21,770 nt of DNA, taken from Verrucomicrobiota bacterium (GTDB lineage Bacteria; Verrucomicrobiota; Verrucomicrobiia; Methylacidiphilales; Verrucolacustridaceae). The DNA is taken from the NCBI GenBank assembly GCA_016876055.1, contig VHDM01000011.1:1-21770 (forward strand), read 5' to 3'. Positions 7,084 to 14,568 of the stretch are shown piece after piece (position 1 is the first letter of the stretch; the number at the start of each line of letters is the position of its first letter). The notes below the pieces were generated by a model that saw only the letters and a program-made list of their open reading frames with translations, searched no databases and was not told the origin of the DNA. Made by a program: the position numbers and the translations under genes.

Positions 7084-8070
7084 TTAGGGCCGCGGGCGGG
7101 AGGTAAATAATTTCCGGATGATTTCTTCCACGGGGACGGATTCGATGCGGATGTCCTCGAGGCCGGGCAGCTCCAAAGCGCGGCGGCTGATTTCGGTGAC
7201 CCGACCCGGCTCCACCCGCAACCGCACGCCGGCCTCATCCTGGCTGATGATTTCACCCCAAGCAGATCCCTCGAGGTTGGGCGGGCCCCCTGAAAAGCGG
7301 AGTACGATCTGTTGGTGGCCGGAGAATTCCCGGCCCACCGCAGCCAGCGAGCCGTCGTGGATGATCCGGCCATGGTCAATGATGACCACCCGGCGGCAGA
7401 GAGCCTCAATATCCTGCAGGTAGTGGCTGGTCAGAATGGTGGTGATTTTTTTCTCGGCCACCACCCGCCGAAGAAAATCCCGGATGCGGTGCTGGGAAAC
7501 GATATCAAGGCCCAGGGTCGGCTCATCCAAAAAGAGCACCTTAGGCTGGTGGAGCAGGGCGGCGATCAGCTCCATTTTCATCCGCTCCCCGAGGGACAAT
7601 TCGCGCACCGGCTGGTCCATCAACCCCTGCACCTCGAGGAGGGAGGAGAGCTCGGCGATGGTTCGGCCCGCGGTGGCACGGTCGATCCCGTAGATCGCCC
7701 GGTTCAGCTCGAAGCTTTCCCGGGCAGGCAGATCCCAGGTGAGCTGATTTTTCTGGCCGAGGAGCAGGGAAATCGACCGCCGAAACTCCGATTCCCGTTT
7801 CCAAGGGGTGAAGCCGAGCACGCGGACCGTTCCGCTGCTGGGGTGAAGCAGGCCGGACAGGATTTTCAGGGTGGTGGTTTTGCCGGCACCGTTGGGACCA
7901 AGGAAGCCCACCAGCTCGCCGGCCCCAATTTCCAGATCAATGCCGTCGACGGCGGCGATCTCCCGGTGGCGCCGGCGGAAAAGGCCCTGCCACGCTCCAA
8001 CGAAGCCCGGTTTTTTTTCAAAGACGCGGTAGACCCGGCGCAGGCCTCGGGCGGTGATGGCCGGTTCCAT
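7084..8070 (-). CDS. ABC transporter ATP-binding protein (COG4586 type)
   Basis: Cytoplasmic ATPase subunit of an ABC-2-type transporter, 328 residues. Walker A is GPNGAGKTT (58-66), the Q-loop lies in LLGQKNQLTWDLP, the signature is LSLGE (158-162), Walker B is VLFLDEP (178-184), and the switch His is in TSHYLQD (H216). The N-terminal insert KKPGFVGAWQGLFRRRHRE and the 'GQ..QL.WDLP' block are hallmarks of the COG4586 subgroup. Those ATPases usually pair with two six-TM permeases encoded right beside them. No permease gene lies here: the gene is last in its operon, 2 nt after hemW, and then meets the convergent ZIP gene. The permeases must be elsewhere, or the ATPase has another role. The roughly 90-residue C-terminal extension is typical of the subgroup. 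Confidence 0.9.
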   Translation of the reverse strand: MEPAITARGLRRVYRVFEKKPGFVGAWQGLFRRRHREIAAVDGIDLEIGAGELVGFLGPNGAGKTTTLKILSGLLHPSSGTVRVLGFTPWKRESEFRRSISLLLGQKNQLTWDLPARESFELNRAIYGIDRATAGRTIAELSSLLEVQGLMDQPVRELSLGERMKMELIAALLHQPKVLFLDEPTLGLDIVSQHRIRDFLRRVVAEKKITTILTSHYLQDIEALCRRVVIIDHGRIIHDGSLAAVGREFSGHQQIVLRFSGGPPNLEGSAWGEIISQDEAGVRLRVEPGRVTEISRRALELPGLEDIRIESVPVEEIIRKLFTSRPRP

Positions 8071-8072
8071 GC

Positions 8073-9170
8073 CTACGTCAAGATGGCGGCGACTTCATCG
8101 GCGCGGAGCCGGCCGCGGGCAGTGAGCCGGAATCGGCCTTCCTCCCGCCGGGCCCAGCCCTTGCGGACGAGCGTGTCCAGCCATGCCTCATGGCCAGCCA
8201 GGCCGGGCTCGGCCAAGCCGGACCGTGTCCGCAGGCCCAGCAGGATCTCCTCGGTGCGGACTTGTTCGGAAGTGCGGGCTTCCTCTTCCTCCCGCCGCGG
8301 TCCGGAACCCAGCCGCCAGCTTTGGGCATAGGCCCCGGTATCGCGGAGATTGCGCCAGCGCCGGCCGCCCACGGTGGAAACCGCACCCGGACCCAGCCCC
8401 AAATAATCTTTCCCGGACCAAACGGCCTGATGATGGCGGCATTCGTGTCCGTGCCGGGCAAAGTTGGAGACCTCGTAACTTTGATAGCCGCGGGCCTCGA
8501 GGAAACGGCAGGTGAGGAGAAAAAGGACCGCTTCGCGATCTTCGTTCGGACTCCATTCGCCGCGGGCAAGGCGCGCGGCAAGCTCCGTGCCTTCCTCGGG
8601 GGTGATGGCGTAGGCGGAGAGGCTATCGGGTTCCAGGGCACAGGCCTCGGCCAAGGTCTCCTGCCACTCCGCGGGCCCCTGGTCGGGCAGGCCGTAGATT
8701 AGGTCGAGGTTCAGGCTGCGGATCCCAGCCGCCCGGGCGCTTTGCACCGCCTGTCGGATCGCCGCCCGGTCGTGTTTGCGACCGAGCCAAGCCAAGTCCG
8801 CGGGGCGGAACGCCTGCACGCCCAGACTGAGACGAGTGACCCCGGCGGCAGCCAGCTGACGGGCTTTGGTGTCCCCAAAGCCGTCCGGATTGGCCTCCAC
8901 GCTCCACTCCTCCGCCTCGCCCCAAGGGGCCACCGCGAGAAGTTCCTTCATCAGGGCGGGCGACAGGGCCGTGGGGGTGCCGCCGCCAAAAAAAACATGG
9001 CGCGGACGCAGGGTGAACTCCTCCCGGGTGGCGGCCCATTCTGCCTGCAGGCCGGCAAGAAAATCGCGCATCCGGTTTCCGGCCAGGCGCTCCTTGGGGA
9101 AGTCACAGTACGGGCAGAGGTGGGTGCAGAAGGGCACATGCACGTAAAGATTTTCGACCAGCGGCTTCAT
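8073..9170 (-). CDS. hemW: radical SAM heme chaperone HemW
   Basis: Radical SAM protein of the HemN/HemW family, 365 residues. The Fe-S motif is CTHLCPYC (C15, C19, C22), followed by DF. Oxygen-independent coproporphyrinogen oxidase HemN has an extra Cys at that last place, so this is HemW-like, a heme-binding chaperone delivering heme to respiratory enzymes. GGGTPTAL (62-69), LSLGVQAF and LNLDLIYGLP are also diagnostic. The heme-binding motif, usually HNxxYW, reads HHQAVW (246-251), keeping the first His and Trp only. The YLGLGPGA block follows normally. The start ATG overlaps the nuclease gene's stop (ATGA at 9167-9170), so translation is likely coupled. A much longer reading in the same frame, to 9572, is only open sequence inside the nuclease gene. 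Confidence 0.9.
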   Translation of the reverse strand: MKPLVENLYVHVPFCTHLCPYCDFPKERLAGNRMRDFLAGLQAEWAATREEFTLRPRHVFFGGGTPTALSPALMKELLAVAPWGEAEEWSVEANPDGFGDTKARQLAAAGVTRLSLGVQAFRPADLAWLGRKHDRAAIRQAVQSARAAGIRSLNLDLIYGLPDQGPAEWQETLAEACALEPDSLSAYAITPEEGTELAARLARGEWSPNEDREAVLFLLTCRFLEARGYQSYEVSNFARHGHECRHHQAVWSGKDYLGLGPGAVSTVGGRRWRNLRDTGAYAQSWRLGSGPRREEEEARTSEQVRTEEILLGLRTRSGLAEPGLAGHEAWLDTLVRKGWARREEGRFRLTARGRLRADEVAAILT

Positions 9171-10057
9171 GAAGGTGAAAACAGGTCGGCTTGTTTCGGC
9201 TTGTGGCTGGCGAGACGGGCTTCCGCCTCGCGGGTGAATCGCCTGAACTCCAGCCGGCGAAAAAGCTCCACCTGTTTTTGGGGATCGGGGGCGATTTGGC
9301 ATTCGGCGATCGGTGCCGGGAGGGGCAGGGCGGTGCGCAGCTCCACCATTTTGCGGTTGCGGCGGACAATCTCCGCCGAGTCCCGCAGGATCGGGCGGAA
9401 ACGTTCCGGCTTGATGGTTTCGGCGGCGGCCAGCACGCCTTCCGCGGTTTGGAATTCGGTGATCCACTTGGCGGCGGTCTTGGGGCCGACGCCGGCAATC
9501 CCCGGGAAGTTGTCCGAGGCGTCCCCGGTGAGGGCCAGGAGTTCCGGCACCTTGTCCGGCGGGACGCCCCACTTGGCTGCCACCTCCGGCGGACCGAGCA
9601 GTGCGAAGCCCGCGGAATTGGGCTGGTAGATTTTCACGCCGCGCGCCGCCAGCACCATCAGGTCCTTGTCGTTGGTGGCGACGATGCAGTTCTGACCGTC
9701 CGCCGCCTGGCAGTAGGAGGCGATGACGTCGTCCGCCTCCTCGCCTTCCACCGAGACGGTTTTCCAGCCGAGGGCTTGGGCGACCTCGTACAGGAGGGGA
9801 ATTTGTTTTTCCAGCGCCTCGGGGGTTTCCTTCCGGTTGGCCTTATATTCGGGATGGGTTTCGAGCCGCTCCCGGGGGACGCCGCCGTCGAACACGACGG
9901 CGCCGCGCACCGGCTGGAGATCCTCCGCCATGCGCAGCAGCGCGGCAGCGAAGCCAAAGGCGGCGTTGGTGGGTTCGCCCCGGGAGTTGGTGAGGTGGGC
10001 GATCGCGTAAAAGGACCGATAGGCATAGTAGTGCCCGTCAACCAGCACCAGGCTCAT
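9167..10057 (-). CDS. stand-alone 5'-3' exonuclease (FEN / Pol I N-terminal domain type)
   Basis: Structure-specific 5' nuclease, 296 residues, equal to the N-terminal domain of DNA polymerase I without the proofreading and polymerase domains. Metal-binding acidic residues are in place: VDG (D7), FDGG (D57), EGEEADD (E106-D110), ATNDKDL (D130, D132) and TGDASDN (D179, D182). YKANR (71-75) and the H3TH DNA-binding motif GIAGVGPKTAAKW (186-198) are also present. It would remove RNA primers or flaps in replication and repair. The start at 10057 is chosen because MSLVLVDG begins the conserved fold and forms an ATGA overlap with the upstream gene's stop. A longer start at 10108 adds 17 unconserved residues. 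A full-length polA probably exists elsewhere. Confidence 0.88.
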   Translation of the reverse strand: MSLVLVDGHYYAYRSFYAIAHLTNSRGEPTNAAFGFAAALLRMAEDLQPVRGAVVFDGGVPRERLETHPEYKANRKETPEALEKQIPLLYEVAQALGWKTVSVEGEEADDVIASYCQAADGQNCIVATNDKDLMVLAARGVKIYQPNSAGFALLGPPEVAAKWGVPPDKVPELLALTGDASDNFPGIAGVGPKTAAKWITEFQTAEGVLAAAETIKPERFRPILRDSAEIVRRNRKMVELRTALPLPAPIAECQIAPDPQKQVELFRRLEFRRFTREAEARLASHKPKQADLFSPS

Positions 10058-10794
10058 GGTGCGACCGGCTGAGCCTTGGGGGTCGGCGGGGCCGGCACCA
10101 ACCGCCATTCCATGCGTGGGCCCTTCGCCACCTCAGCCACGATCCGGATCCGGCTCACCTCTTTTTTCATGGATCGTTCGGCGGCGATGAAGAGCCGTTT
10201 GGCGCGGTCCTGGGCGGTCTCGAGGGCATCGGAGCCGGGCTCGGCGCGGGCTTGAAGTTCCATGGACATGTCCGGGTCCGCCTCGGCCAGGAGATGGGCC
10301 AGCGCCCCAAAGGCGGCGAAGCCTTCGTTTCCCGCGGGGGCCGAGACGCCGGGAAGCAGGCGAACGGAGGTGTCCGTTTTTTGAATGGCGACCCAGGGGG
10401 GAAGCTTGAGGGCGCGGATGGTGGCAAAGAGCTCCGAGGGATCGGCACTGGGGGAAGCGGGAGTCTCCCTGGCGGACTTCTTTTTTTCCGCGACGGGCGC
10501 CTCTTTTTTTCTCTCGGTCTGGCGTTGGGCGAGCTGGTCAATTTTTCTTTTGGCAACCTCGAGTTCCGTCTGTCTTTGCAGGTAGGCCGCCCGGATCTGA
10601 TCGGTGGAGGCGGAGACCGTCTGCAGTCGATGCATGGCTTGGCGCAGGTCCTCGCGTGATTCGGCAAGGTCCGTGGCCAGCTGGCGTTCCCGGGTCACCC
10701 AGCCGGCCGCGAGCAGGGCGGACAAGGCGACGGCTCCCAGGGCGATCCAGCGATCCCGCGTGGGTCCGAGAGCGGGGCGCGGATTCGTTTCCAT
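10054..10794 (-). CDS. membrane-anchored coiled-coil protein with OmpA/MotB-like C-terminal region (hypothetical)
   Basis: No firm family recognised; 246 residues from the chosen start. One N-terminal transmembrane helix (about 17-32, WIALGAVALSALLAAGW) is followed by a Glu/Gln/Arg-rich coiled coil (about 36-95), a Lys/Ser/Pro linker, and a folded region from about 120. The end of that region (VRLLPGVSAPAGNEGF, then LLAEADPDMSMELQARAEPG and TAQDRAKRLF) resembles a degenerate OmpA/MotB peptidoglycan-binding fold: RAEPG stands where GHTD is expected, but the Arg of 'LS..RA..V' is kept. That match is an inference. An upstream in-frame ATG at 10824 would overlap the predicted -35, so 10794 is preferred. 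It is first in the operon with the nuclease, hemW and the ABC ATPase. Topology suggests a long periplasmic part anchored in the inner membrane. Confidence 0.7.
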   Translation of the reverse strand: METNPRPALGPTRDRWIALGAVALSALLAAGWVTRERQLATDLAESREDLRQAMHRLQTVSASTDQIRAAYLQRQTELEVAKRKIDQLAQRQTERKKEAPVAEKKKSARETPASPSADPSELFATIRALKLPPWVAIQKTDTSVRLLPGVSAPAGNEGFAAFGALAHLLAEADPDMSMELQARAEPGSDALETAQDRAKRLFIAAERSMKKEVSRIRIVAEVAKGPRMEWRLVPAPPTPKAQPVAP

Positions 10795-10800
10795 CGGAGC

Positions 10801-10829
10801 AGGGTAAGGTTGGCGCGGGCCCATCTCAA
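10801..10829 (-). promoter_or_regulatory. candidate promoter for the 10794-7084 operon
   Basis: On the minus strand TTGAGA (10829-10824), a 17-bp spacer and TACCCT (10806-10801) give a plausible sigma-70 promoter. The -10 ends six bases before the ATG at 10794, so the transcript would be leaderless or nearly so. The -10 match is moderate. Confidence 0.3.
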
Positions 10830-10865
10830 GCCGTCCGCAAACTTGCCTCTTGGGGCCGTGTCTCC

Positions 10866-12143
10866 ATGGTTAGGACGGTCGTGCGAATTTTTCTTTGGCT
10901 GACCGTCGCGATGATGGGGGCGGCGCCGGGCGGGGCGGCGCCGGCGGAGGCCTTGCTTTTTTCTCCGGTGGCGGAGGTTCCGGAATGGAGGTTGCTGGAC
11001 CAGGGCCAGGGAAAACTGACCCGGGCAGAGTTCACCGAGCGGCTGAGGAAAACTTTCGATCCCGAAGGGGCGTTGCCGAAATACCTGCTGTTTGATGAGG
11101 GCGGGGTCACTCTTTTCCGCGACACGGCCCGGACCATCCCGCTGTATCGGTTGAAGTTTGCGACGCAACCCCCCCCTTGGCCGGCCCCTGTCCTCACCGC
11201 CGGGGACCCGGCGCGGCCCCTCGCCGGAAAAACTCTTTGCCTGGATCCCGGCCACATCGGCGGGGACTGGGCGGATATTGAGGAGCGGACCTTCCGGATC
11301 GGCCGAGATCAACCGGTGGTGGAGGGCGCGTTGAATTTGCGGGTGAGCCAGATTTTGGAAAAACGGCTGCAGGAGGCGGGGGCCCGGGTGGTTTGGACCC
11401 ATCAGGGATTTCAGCCGACGACGCCTCTGCGCCCGGCGGACCTTTATCCGGAGGCGATCGAGTATCTGTTGCAAGGCTCGCGGGGCGCCCGCGTGCCGCG
11501 TTTTTCCGCCAACCGCCTGATTCGCTGGAATGCGGAGCTGCTCTTTTACCGCTCCGCCGAAATCTCGGCCCGGGCCCGGCGGGTGAATGAGGAACTGCAA
11601 CCGGACCTGACCCTGTGCATCCATTTCAACGCCGCCCCTTGGCCCGGGGGACGGATCGGGTTGACCTCGGCCAACAAGTTGGTGCTGTTTGCCCACGGCG
11701 CCTACACCGCGGGGGAGCTGGCCTTCGACGACCAGAAATTCCGCCTGATGCGAAAATTGCTGGAGGGATCGACGCCGGTGGAACTGGGGGTGGGCGCGGC
11801 GATCGGGGAATGTTTCCGCCAAGGGTGGGGATTTCGGCCCGAAAGTTACGCGGGTTCGGGATACGCCCACGCCACCGGGGTGAGTCCCTACGTCTGGTAT
11901 CGCAACCTGATTGCCAACCGGTTGTTTGATGGTCCGGTGGTGTTTGTGGAAGGGCCGTACATGAACGACCGGGAAATGTACCGGTGGATCCAGGCGGGGG
12001 AGTATCCGGGAACCAAGCCGGTCGCCGGGCGCAAGCGCGGTAACATCTTCGGTGAGTACGCCGATTTGGTGGCGGACGGGGTGATTGCCTATTTCCGGAG
12101 CCAGACAGGGGTGCCCCCGGCATTCACAAATTATTCTCCTTAG
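10866..12143 (+). CDS. exported zinc N-acetylmuramoyl-L-alanine amidase (Amidase_3)
   Basis: Peptidoglycan amidase of the AmiA/B/C (Amidase_3) family, 425 residues. Residues 1-29 are a signal peptide (hydrophobic VRIFLWLTVAMMGAA, then Ala-rich). Residues 30-115 form a small unassigned N-terminal region, and the catalytic domain runs from about 120 to 410. Zinc ligands are visible in CLDPGHIGG (H130), VVEGALN (E153) and CIHFNA (H253). VVFVEGPYMND (E362) is the likely catalytic Glu region. The domain is longer than in E. coli AmiC, with an insert between the first Glu and the second His that has no obvious family. The start at 10866 gives a clean signal peptide; earlier codons in frame lie in the divergent promoter region. 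It heads the plus-strand group ending at 14219. It probably acts in the periplasm in wall remodelling or cell separation, as the LysM amidase does. Confidence 0.87.
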   Translation: MVRTVVRIFLWLTVAMMGAAPGGAAPAEALLFSPVAEVPEWRLLDQGQGKLTRAEFTERLRKTFDPEGALPKYLLFDEGGVTLFRDTARTIPLYRLKFATQPPPWPAPVLTAGDPARPLAGKTLCLDPGHIGGDWADIEERTFRIGRDQPVVEGALNLRVSQILEKRLQEAGARVVWTHQGFQPTTPLRPADLYPEAIEYLLQGSRGARVPRFSANRLIRWNAELLFYRSAEISARARRVNEELQPDLTLCIHFNAAPWPGGRIGLTSANKLVLFAHGAYTAGELAFDDQKFRLMRKLLEGSTPVELGVGAAIGECFRQGWGFRPESYAGSGYAHATGVSPYVWYRNLIANRLFDGPVVFVEGPYMNDREMYRWIQAGEYPGTKPVAGRKRGNIFGEYADLVADGVIAYFRSQTGVPPAFTNYSP

Positions 12144-12161
12144 CGGGCCGGTCTTTCTTGT

Positions 12162-12178
12162 CAGCCGGGCCTCGGCTG
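12162..12178 (+). other. hairpin just upstream of the TIGR04073-like gene
   Basis: CAGCCG-GGCCT-CGGCTG forms a perfect 6-bp stem with a 5-nt loop, 13 nt before the ATG at 12192. It may damp read-through or affect translation start. There is no U-run, so it is not a standard terminator. Confidence 0.35.
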
Positions 12179-12191
12179 TCAAAACAAATGG

Positions 12192-12551
12192 ATGCGCTGC
12201 CTTCCGCTGCTTGTCCTGGCCTTGGCCCTGCCGTCCCTGGGCTGGGCGGACCTTCGGCTTCCGCCCAAGCCGACGATGATGGAAAAGCTTGCGCGAGGTA
12301 TCGCCAATGTCGGGCTGGCGACATCCGAGCTTCTGGATTCCAACTACGAAATATTGCAGGAGAAGGGACCGACCTACGCCTACACCGTCGGCATCGTGCA
12401 GGGTGTTTCCCGGGTGATCATGGATGCGGGGGTGGGGGCGCTTGAAATCGGCACGTTCTTTATCCCCACCAAGTCCATGAAAATGCCGGCCCATGACACG
12501 GGTCAAGTGGAGCCTCTCCCGCCGGCGGACCTGATCGACAACTGGTACTGA
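12192..12551 (+). CDS. small exported protein, TIGR04073-like (exosortase-system associated)
   Basis: 119-residue exported protein. Residues 1-19 are a clear signal peptide (MRCLPLLVLALALPSLGWA). The mature part KLARGIANVGLATSELLDS, followed by a helix-Gly rich stretch GIVQGVSRVIMDAGVGALEIGTFF and a Pro-rich tail ending DNWY, resembles family TIGR04073. That family is defined in genomes of Verrucomicrobiota and relatives with exosortase sorting systems. I recall the pattern rather than having searched, so the match is tentative. No PEP-CTERM-like anchor is present. It sits 48 nt after the amidase and 20 nt before the RNA methyltransferase, on the same strand. Function unknown; location periplasm or outer membrane. 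Confidence 0.7.
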   Translation: MRCLPLLVLALALPSLGWADLRLPPKPTMMEKLARGIANVGLATSELLDSNYEILQEKGPTYAYTVGIVQGVSRVIMDAGVGALEIGTFFIPTKSMKMPAHDTGQVEPLPPADLIDNWY

Positions 12552-12571
12552 AATCCTCCCCCGCGACCGGC

Positions 12572-13666
12572 TTGGGGCCGATCGAGCTGACCATCCACGA
12601 GGTTGCCTATGGCGGTGCCGGGGTCGCACGTCACGATAGCCAGGTAATTTTTGTTCCCTTTACCGCACCGGGCGAGGCGGTGCGGGCGGTCCTCACCGAG
12701 AGGCACAAAAATTTTTCCCGGGCCAAGTTGCTGGAAGTGCTGGCGCCTTCGCCCGACCGGGTGGTGGCACCCTGTCCCCTTTTTACCACTTGTGGCGGCT
12801 GTGCGACCCAGCATCTGGCTTATCCGGCGGAGATAAACATCAAGGTGGGGCAGATCGAATCCGCCCTGAAACGGATCGGCAAAATCACGGAACCGGTTTT
12901 GCGCCCGATCCTGACCGGACCGGAGTACGGTTATCGGAACCGGATTACCGTGCACAACCGGGAAGGGAAGGTCGGCTTTCTGGCCACGGATGGGAGCACC
13001 TTGGTCGATGTGCCGAAGTGCCTGCTGGCGGCGGAGGATGTGAATGCCAAACTCACCGTGCTTCGTTCCCGTCCGCGGCCCCGGCCCCACTACTCGGTGC
13101 GGGCCGATGAGGTCAGGGGCGAGGCGTTTTACCAATCGAACCGACCGTTGGCCGAGCCGCTCCGGAGGCTTGTCGTCAGTGCGATTCCGGACGAGGCAAA
13201 AAATGTGCTGGAGGGGTATGCGGGGACGGGATTTTTTTCCGGGGCCTTGGTGGCGGCAGGAAAAAAGGTGGTCGCCGTGGAATCCCATCCGGCGGCGGTC
13301 GAGGTGTTCCGGAAAGAGGTGCCGGGGGCGGATCTTCTGGAGGGAAGATTTGAGGATGAGATGGAAAATGCCTTGGGCCGTTTAGCGAGCGGTCCGGCAG
13401 TTTGTCTGATTAATCCACCCCGGGGTGGGCTGAGTCCCGATGCCCGGAAACTGTTGGCCCAGGCGCGTCCTTGGCTGGGGATTCTGTATCTCTCCTGTGA
13501 TCCGCCCGCCTTGGCCCGCGATGTGGCGGCCCTGGGGGCTTTTTGGAAACCGGAATGGTTTCAGCCCGTGGATCTTTTTCCGCGGACAGCCCATGTGGAG
13601 TGCCTGGCGTGGCTTTCTTCCCGTTTGTCCCCAGATGGTTCACGACCTAGCCAGGCCGGCCGTTGA
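12572..13666 (+). CDS. class I SAM RNA (uracil-5-)-methyltransferase, TrmA/RlmD family
   Basis: RNA m5U methyltransferase of the TrmA/RlmC/RlmD group, 364 residues, acting on U in 23S rRNA or tRNA in the cytoplasm. A TRAM-like RNA-binding domain occupies about 1-60. A 4Fe-4S cluster site is formed by C68, C74, C77 (CPLFTTCGGC) and C150 (VPKC). The SAM-binding loop is EGYAGTGFFSG (214-224), followed by NPPRGGL (281-287). The nucleophile is in LSCDPPALARD (C309), and the general base in HVECLAWL (E343). NPPR instead of the usual DPxR is also found in E. coli RlmC. The start is a TTG 20 nt after the previous stop, with no visible ribosome site; a CTG at 12548 is in frame but less likely. The protein is shorter than E. 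coli RlmD (about 433). Which of 23S U747/U1939 or tRNA U54 it modifies cannot be told. Confidence 0.88.
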   Translation: MGPIELTIHEVAYGGAGVARHDSQVIFVPFTAPGEAVRAVLTERHKNFSRAKLLEVLAPSPDRVVAPCPLFTTCGGCATQHLAYPAEINIKVGQIESALKRIGKITEPVLRPILTGPEYGYRNRITVHNREGKVGFLATDGSTLVDVPKCLLAAEDVNAKLTVLRSRPRPRPHYSVRADEVRGEAFYQSNRPLAEPLRRLVVSAIPDEAKNVLEGYAGTGFFSGALVAAGKKVVAVESHPAAVEVFRKEVPGADLLEGRFEDEMENALGRLASGPAVCLINPPRGGLSPDARKLLAQARPWLGILYLSCDPPALARDVAALGAFWKPEWFQPVDLFPRTAHVECLAWLSSRLSPDGSRPSQAGR

Positions 13667-13697
13667 CCCGGGCCAAAGCCGCAATATTCCTGAAGGG

Positions 13698-14219
13698 ATG
13701 AAACGGATCGGAATGCTGGTGTTGCTCGGGGCCTTTACCCCCTGGGCCCAGGCCCTGCCGCCAACCGATTACTTTGAGCCCGACCTGACCATGTATTCCT
13801 TTGCCGACCTTTGGGTGATTCGGCCGGTGACAGCCGCGGTGTTGCCTTTGACCATGACGACTTTTGCCGTGGGGGCGCCGTTGACGGCGGGCTCGGGACG
13901 GGATTCCGTGCAACGTTCCTACGACATTCTGGTGGGCGACCCGGCACAATTTTTGATGGCCCGGCCCCTTGGTTCGTTCTTTGATTGGGAAAACCGGGAC
14001 AAAACCAAACCGGTGGTCATTCAATTCCCCGACGGATACACCGTGGCGGAACTGGATCCCCAGCAGGTGCGCCGCTACCGGGTGGCCCTGCAGGAGCATA
14101 AGGAAAGGATCCTGGCGATCGAAAGGGAAACGGAACTGCCGGAAGCGGATCGCAAATCATTGGCGGCGGCGGAGGAACGGCGCTGGGAGAATGTGCTGAG
14201 GCTGTTGCTGTCCTTGTAA
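13698..14219 (+). CDS. small exported/membrane protein with RP-(x)n-RPLG motif (hypothetical)
   Basis: 173 residues. Residues 1-19 form a signal peptide or membrane anchor (MKRIGMLVLLGAFTPWAQA). The segment FADLWVIRPVTAAVLPLTMTTF, then GAPLTAGSG and LVGDPAQFLMARPLGSF, has the same layout as a short membrane-protein family common in proteobacteria ('D..vvRPlg...t..g...f..slP.sa.sg...lV..P...tf.RPLG'). I recognise the pattern but have no name or function for it. A charged coiled-coil tail (about 125-170, QEHKERILAIERETELPEADR) extends beyond that core. It lies 31 nt after the methyltransferase stop and is the last gene of the plus-strand group. GAAGGG adjoins the ATG closely; ATG at codon 6 is an alternative start. 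The 83-bp gap after it, before the convergent minus-strand gene, holds only GC-rich inverted repeats. Confidence 0.72.
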   Translation: MKRIGMLVLLGAFTPWAQALPPTDYFEPDLTMYSFADLWVIRPVTAAVLPLTMTTFAVGAPLTAGSGRDSVQRSYDILVGDPAQFLMARPLGSFFDWENRDKTKPVVIQFPDGYTVAELDPQQVRRYRVALQEHKERILAIERETELPEADRKSLAAAEERRWENVLRLLLSL

Positions 14220-14302
14220 GGCGGCGGGCACAAGTTTTCGCAGGAAAAACCGGAGCCTGGCCGGCCGGATCGAATCCACGAAGACGCGGGGGAAGCCGCG
14301 GG

Positions 14303-14563
14303 CTACCGAGGTTCCAGCCGGTCGAGCCGGGCGCGGAGCTCCGCAATTTCCGCGCGCAGTTGCCGTAAGGTTTCTGCGAGAACTTCCGTCAAACGCTCCT
14401 CGGCAGCCGGGCGGGTTGGGCGAGCGGCCGGCGCGGACGCTCCGGAGGACTGGAGCCAGCCTTGGGCGGCCTGTTCCAAGACTTGGGGTGCCAGGGAAGA
14501 CGGAGGGAAAGCAAGGGCCTTGGGCGCCGGCCGGCGGACAACCTTCTTTTTGGCCTGGGCCAT
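14303..14563 (-). CDS. small basic/coiled-coil protein behind cysK (hypothetical)
   Basis: 86 residues, no family recognised. A Lys/Arg-rich N-terminus (AKKKVVRRPAPKA) is followed by a short hydrophobic/amphipathic stretch (about 24-40, LAPQVLEQAAQGWLQ), an Ala/Pro linker, and a strong heptad pattern at the end (about 55-84, LTEVLAETLRQL then LRARLDRLE) that predicts a coiled coil. The gene starts 5 nt after the cysK stop, so it is very probably co-transcribed and perhaps coupled. The layout recalls small oligomerising or phasin/MotE-like proteins, but nothing specific supports a role. It is a credible gene because of its spacing, codon pattern and clean ATG. Confidence 0.6.
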   Translation of the reverse strand: MAQAKKKVVRRPAPKALAFPPSSLAPQVLEQAAQGWLQSSGASAPAARPTRPAAEERLTEVLAETLRQLRAEIAELRARLDRLEPR

Positions 14564-14568
14564 CCGGC

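Noticed and set aside
10695..12629. 644-residue antisense frame over the Amidase_3 gene
   Set aside because: It has Arg/Gly/Pro-rich shadow composition and no domain, and it lies opposite a gene with clear zinc ligands and a signal peptide.
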